Source: Bacillus sp. FJAT-42315
GTDB taxonomy: Bacteria > Bacillota > Bacilli > Bacillales > Domibacillaceae
Length of the DNA stretch: 43,371 nucleotides
NCBI RefSeq assembly: GCF_002797375.1
Contig: NZ_KZ454941.1
Coordinates: 355,135 to 398,505 of the forward strand
Direction: 5' to 3'
Positions 41,504 through 43,371 of this stretch are shown here, piece after piece (within the stretch, counting starts at the first letter, position 1; each line of letters starts with the position of its first letter). A program made the translations under genes and the position numbers. The notes below the pieces were generated by a model. The model ran no database searches. It was not told the origin of the DNA and saw only the letters and a program-made list of their open reading frames with translations.

Positions 41504-41715
41504 GTGACAGTTGTGACGACTAATGACAGTATATGTGACGATTGATTTCCAAAGAAACGTTGGTATTGCAAGTTTTGTGACAATATGACATCTTTATTGT
41601 TAACAATATATACATATATATGTATATATAAAGAGTAGGCGACAAATAGCGTCACAATCGTCACAGGTGTCACAAAGTGCGTTAAATCAAAGTTTTTGAG
41701 AAGATGAAGTGTCAC
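41504..41715. other. Origin-like region: opposed GTGAC motifs around an AT-rich core
   Basis: GTGAC occurs on the plus strand at 41504, 41513, 41535 and 41577, with ATGAC at 41523 and 41585. GTCAC occurs at 41651, 41660, 41669 and 41711. Between them lie the palindrome ATTGTTAACAAT (41596-41607) and a 22-bp perfect TA-rich palindrome (41607-41628). Several copies are exactly 9 bp apart. Iterons flanking an AT-rich core suggest a replication origin for the element, whose primase-polymerase begins at 43137. Operator sites for the repressor are the main alternative. Confidence 0.55.
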
Positions 41716-41818
41716 CGGATTTTATAGAAAATGACACTTTAGAATAGTATAAGGCACCAAAGTTTAACGCAAATATGTCATATAAAATAAATACATTAAA
41801 TCCAAAGTTTCGATTAGT

Positions 41819-42820
41819 TTATCTTATTATTATTCGTTTCCATACTTCGATTACTTTTCCTAATATACTAACTTTATTTGAATTGACAACCGTTAAAGGA
41901 ACAGAAGGATTACTAGGACGAATAATACAAATATCGTCGTGAAAGTGGACTCTACTGATAATTGCTGGTTGATCCTCCACGGCGATTATTACAATATCAG
42001 TGGAAGGTGCCTCACTTTCAAAGTTAATTAAAACTTTGTCACCGATGTTTATGCCATCAACATTCATACTTTCATCAGGTACAGATAATATAAATCCTTT
42101 GTTATTAGGCAATATATCTTTTGGGATAGTTTCAAACCCTAAAACATCTTCTTCAACGTAGGTATGGCTAGCATAAATGTTTTTTAAATAAGGAATGTTA
42201 ACAACCTTTTTTTCTTTACATTTAATGTTTTCAAAGAAATCATTAATTTTGCTGTTAGCCTTAGAAGAATTTCGGGTAGATTCCAGTGAATTTGGCAAAT
42301 CTACAAGAAGGTTTATTGATTCATCGTCGGTAATTTCCTGGTATACTTTCGCATATTTGGTTGTTTTTGTATATAAATTCCATTTGTCCAGTAAACCTAA
42401 GTCACTTTTTATTTGCTTCATGAAGGTGTCTTTATCGTAAGGGTTAAATCCTTCTTCGATTAAAGCGTTAGTATCCTCTTCAGATAGCCATAGGTGTGGA
42501 GGTGCATTTTGAAATAGTGTATTTAAGGTATTTTCGAGAGAGGTTTCTAAATTTTCGTTTTCGTTTATTAACTTTTTAAATTCAGGAGGAGCCTTTTCCA
42601 GATAACTAGTTAGTATTAGCTCATATTCATCTCTATCTAAAATAGAAGCTAATGCCCTATTTAGTTCATCCCCAGCAGGGGGAATTTTCCCGTTTTGAAG
42701 TCGGCTTAAGTAAGCTTTTTTGGTTGAAAAGCCGCTATGCTCTAATCTTTTGGATATTTCATCTAAACTCAAGCCACTTTCTCTAATGTATTTCTTTAGA
42801 ATTTCATGATACCTTTGCAA
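41819..42820 (-). CDS. Phage-type repressor, HTH plus S24 peptidase-like domain
   Basis: A 333-residue protein: N-terminal helix-turn-helix (about 5-62; SLDEISKRLEHSGFSTKKAY), a long helical linker, and a C-terminal LexA/CI-like domain (about 205-330). The S24 serine is in PDESMNVDGINIGDKV (Ser251). At the position of the catalytic Lys the text reads IISRV (Ser289), and the cleavage-site region reads IYASHT rather than Ala-Gly. Self-cleavage is therefore doubtful. It probably represses the element's rightward genes. TTG 42820 is the start after GTGAGG. It is divergent from the small regulator at 42950. Confidence 0.82.
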   Translation of the reverse strand: MQRYHEILKKYIRESGLSLDEISKRLEHSGFSTKKAYLSRLQNGKIPPAGDELNRALASILDRDEYELILTSYLEKAPPEFKKLINENENLETSLENTLNTLFQNAPPHLWLSEEDTNALIEEGFNPYDKDTFMKQIKSDLGLLDKWNLYTKTTKYAKVYQEITDDESINLLVDLPNSLESTRNSSKANSKINDFFENIKCKEKKVVNIPYLKNIYASHTYVEEDVLGFETIPKDILPNNKGFILSVPDESMNVDGINIGDKVLINFESEAPSTDIVIIAVEDQPAIISRVHFHDDICIIRPSNPSVPLTVVNSNKVSILGKVIEVWKRIIIR

Positions 42821-42848
42821 AAAAAATACGCCTCACTTTATTAGATAG

Positions 42849-42877
42849 TTGATGAACAAAAAAAAATCATGTATGAT
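42849..42877 (+). promoter_or_regulatory. Rightward promoter of the element
   Basis: TTGATG (42849-42854), 17 bases, TATGAT (42872-42877), reading into the small regulator and primase-polymerase genes. Confidence 0.5.
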
Positions 42878-42898
42878 GTAATAGTGGTTGTTGATTTT

Positions 42899-42932
42899 GT
42901 TCACACAACAAAGTCAACGAAGTTGTGTGAAC
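42899..42932. promoter_or_regulatory. Operator-like inverted repeat
   Basis: GTTCACACAAC and its exact complement GTTGTGTGAAC, separated by 12 bases, just downstream of the rightward promoter. It is likely a repressor-binding site or a leader hairpin. Confidence 0.55.
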
Positions 42933-42949
42933 CTAAAGGAGGTGAATAA

Positions 42950-43135
42950 ATGAATAATACAAAACTTCGTCAACTGATTAAAGATGCAAATATATTTACG
43001 TATGAAGTGTCTGATCAGATGAAAGTTCACGAAAACACCTTATATAGACTACTTAGAAAACCTCTTTCTAAAGAAGACGAACAGCGCATCATGCAAGCCA
43101 TTGAACAAGTTAAGTTAAAAAAGGAGCGTAATTAG
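42950..43135 (+). CDS. Small HTH-type regulator
   Basis: A 61-residue protein, MNNTKLRQLIKDANIFTYEV, then SDQMKVHENTLYRLLRKPL, with the rhythm of a Cro/XRE-like helix-turn-helix (about residues 14-40) and a Lys-rich tail. It has a perfect AAAGGAGGTG ribosome site. Position opposite the repressor suggests a Cro-like or activator role. The primase-polymerase gene starts one base after its stop, so the two form an operon. Confidence 0.7.
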   Translation: MNNTKLRQLIKDANIFTYEVSDQMKVHENTLYRLLRKPLSKEDEQRIMQAIEQVKLKKERN

Positions 43136-43136
43136 C

Positions 43137-43371
43137 ATGCACGATGAGACGATTCAACATGCACTTGCTTACCATCGCAGAGGCTTTACTGTCATGCCTC
43201 TCACAGGGAAACGTCCAATTTTAAAAGGATGGACAAGCCTTTTTCACTTACAACCTTTGACAGAACAAGAAATTCAATTCGGTATAACTAACGAAAATGG
43301 TCAACGAATTAGCTTTGCTCATAAAAATCTTGGAATTTTAACAGGTCGTATCTCAAATTGTATTGTCATTG
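43137..43371 (+). CDS. Bifunctional primase-polymerase, 5' part only
   Basis: The first 78 codons are visible before the window ends. HALAYHRRGFTVMPLTGKRP, then ILKGWTSLFHLQPLTEQEI and NLGILTGRISN match the start of the Prim-Pol domain found in phages, plasmids and satellites (AxxYxxRGxxVxPL, KxPxxxGW, NxGIxTG). It would prime and begin replication of the element, probably at the nearby origin-like region. AAGGAG lies ten bases before the ATG. Confidence 0.82.
   Translation, partial: MHDETIQHALAYHRRGFTVMPLTGKRPILKGWTSLFHLQPLTEQEIQFGITNENGQRISFAHKNLGILTGRISNCIVI

Noticed and set aside
41326-41715. 129-residue hydrophobic reading frame on the minus strand
   Set aside because: It runs through the terminator and the repeated GTGAC region, has no ribosome site, and its text reflects AT-rich repeats.

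Overview
The window looks like a chromosomal segment of an endospore-forming, flagellated, S-layered Bacillaceae bacterium. The left third keeps a Bacillus-type gene order: spoIID, a VanZ-like gene, spoIIQ, spoIIID, mbl, flhO, flhP, a small epuA-like gene, fabZ, ywpF, a single-strand DNA-binding protein gene, and a ywqA/ywqB-like pair. The genus cannot be fixed from sequence alone. No rRNA or tRNA gene was found.

1-13.4 kb is the conserved core. It holds sporulation engulfment and mother-cell regulators with matching sigma-F and sigma-E type promoters, an actin-like cell-shape gene, flagellar rod genes and fatty-acid synthesis. It also has a gene that changes frame at a nine-A run containing a dnaX-like slippery heptamer, an ssb gene that appears to start with ATT, and an 8-nt-overlapping SNF2 helicase/SWIM gene pair.

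13.5-22.8 kb is a run of five secreted cell-wall or protein-degrading enzymes, each carrying three SLH (S-layer homology) domains: an amidase, a subtilisin-like protease, an NlpC/P60 peptidase and two tandem duplicated glucosaminidases. 22.8-31.5 kb holds a MurJ-type flippase, a NERD-domain protein, and a secondary cell-wall polymer locus: csaB pyruvyl transferase, two GT4 glycosyltransferases, a UDP-ManNAc dehydrogenase-like enzyme and a WecG/TagA transferase. CsaB makes the pyruvylated polymer that SLH domains bind, so the enzymes and their anchor are encoded side by side.

31.5-38.6 kb is the S-layer locus. A strong promoter and a structured leader precede a small SLH protein with a duplicated C-terminal module. 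A 946-residue S-layer protein without SLH domains follows. After its terminator comes an ORF-less group II intron with a class-C-like CGC triad, then a 5'-truncated remnant of another surface protein, then REP-like repeats.

38.6 kb to the end looks like the edge of an integrated mobile element or phage satellite: small ORFs, a tyrosine integrase overlapping an unknown gene, an origin-like region of 9-bp-spaced GTGAC/GTCAC motifs around an AT-rich palindromic core, an S24-type repressor with a degenerate self-cleavage site, a divergent small regulator, and the start of a primase-polymerase. Three arrays of exact 21-nt tandem repeats, each just after a terminator, lie between 20.6 and 25.8 kb and are unexplained.
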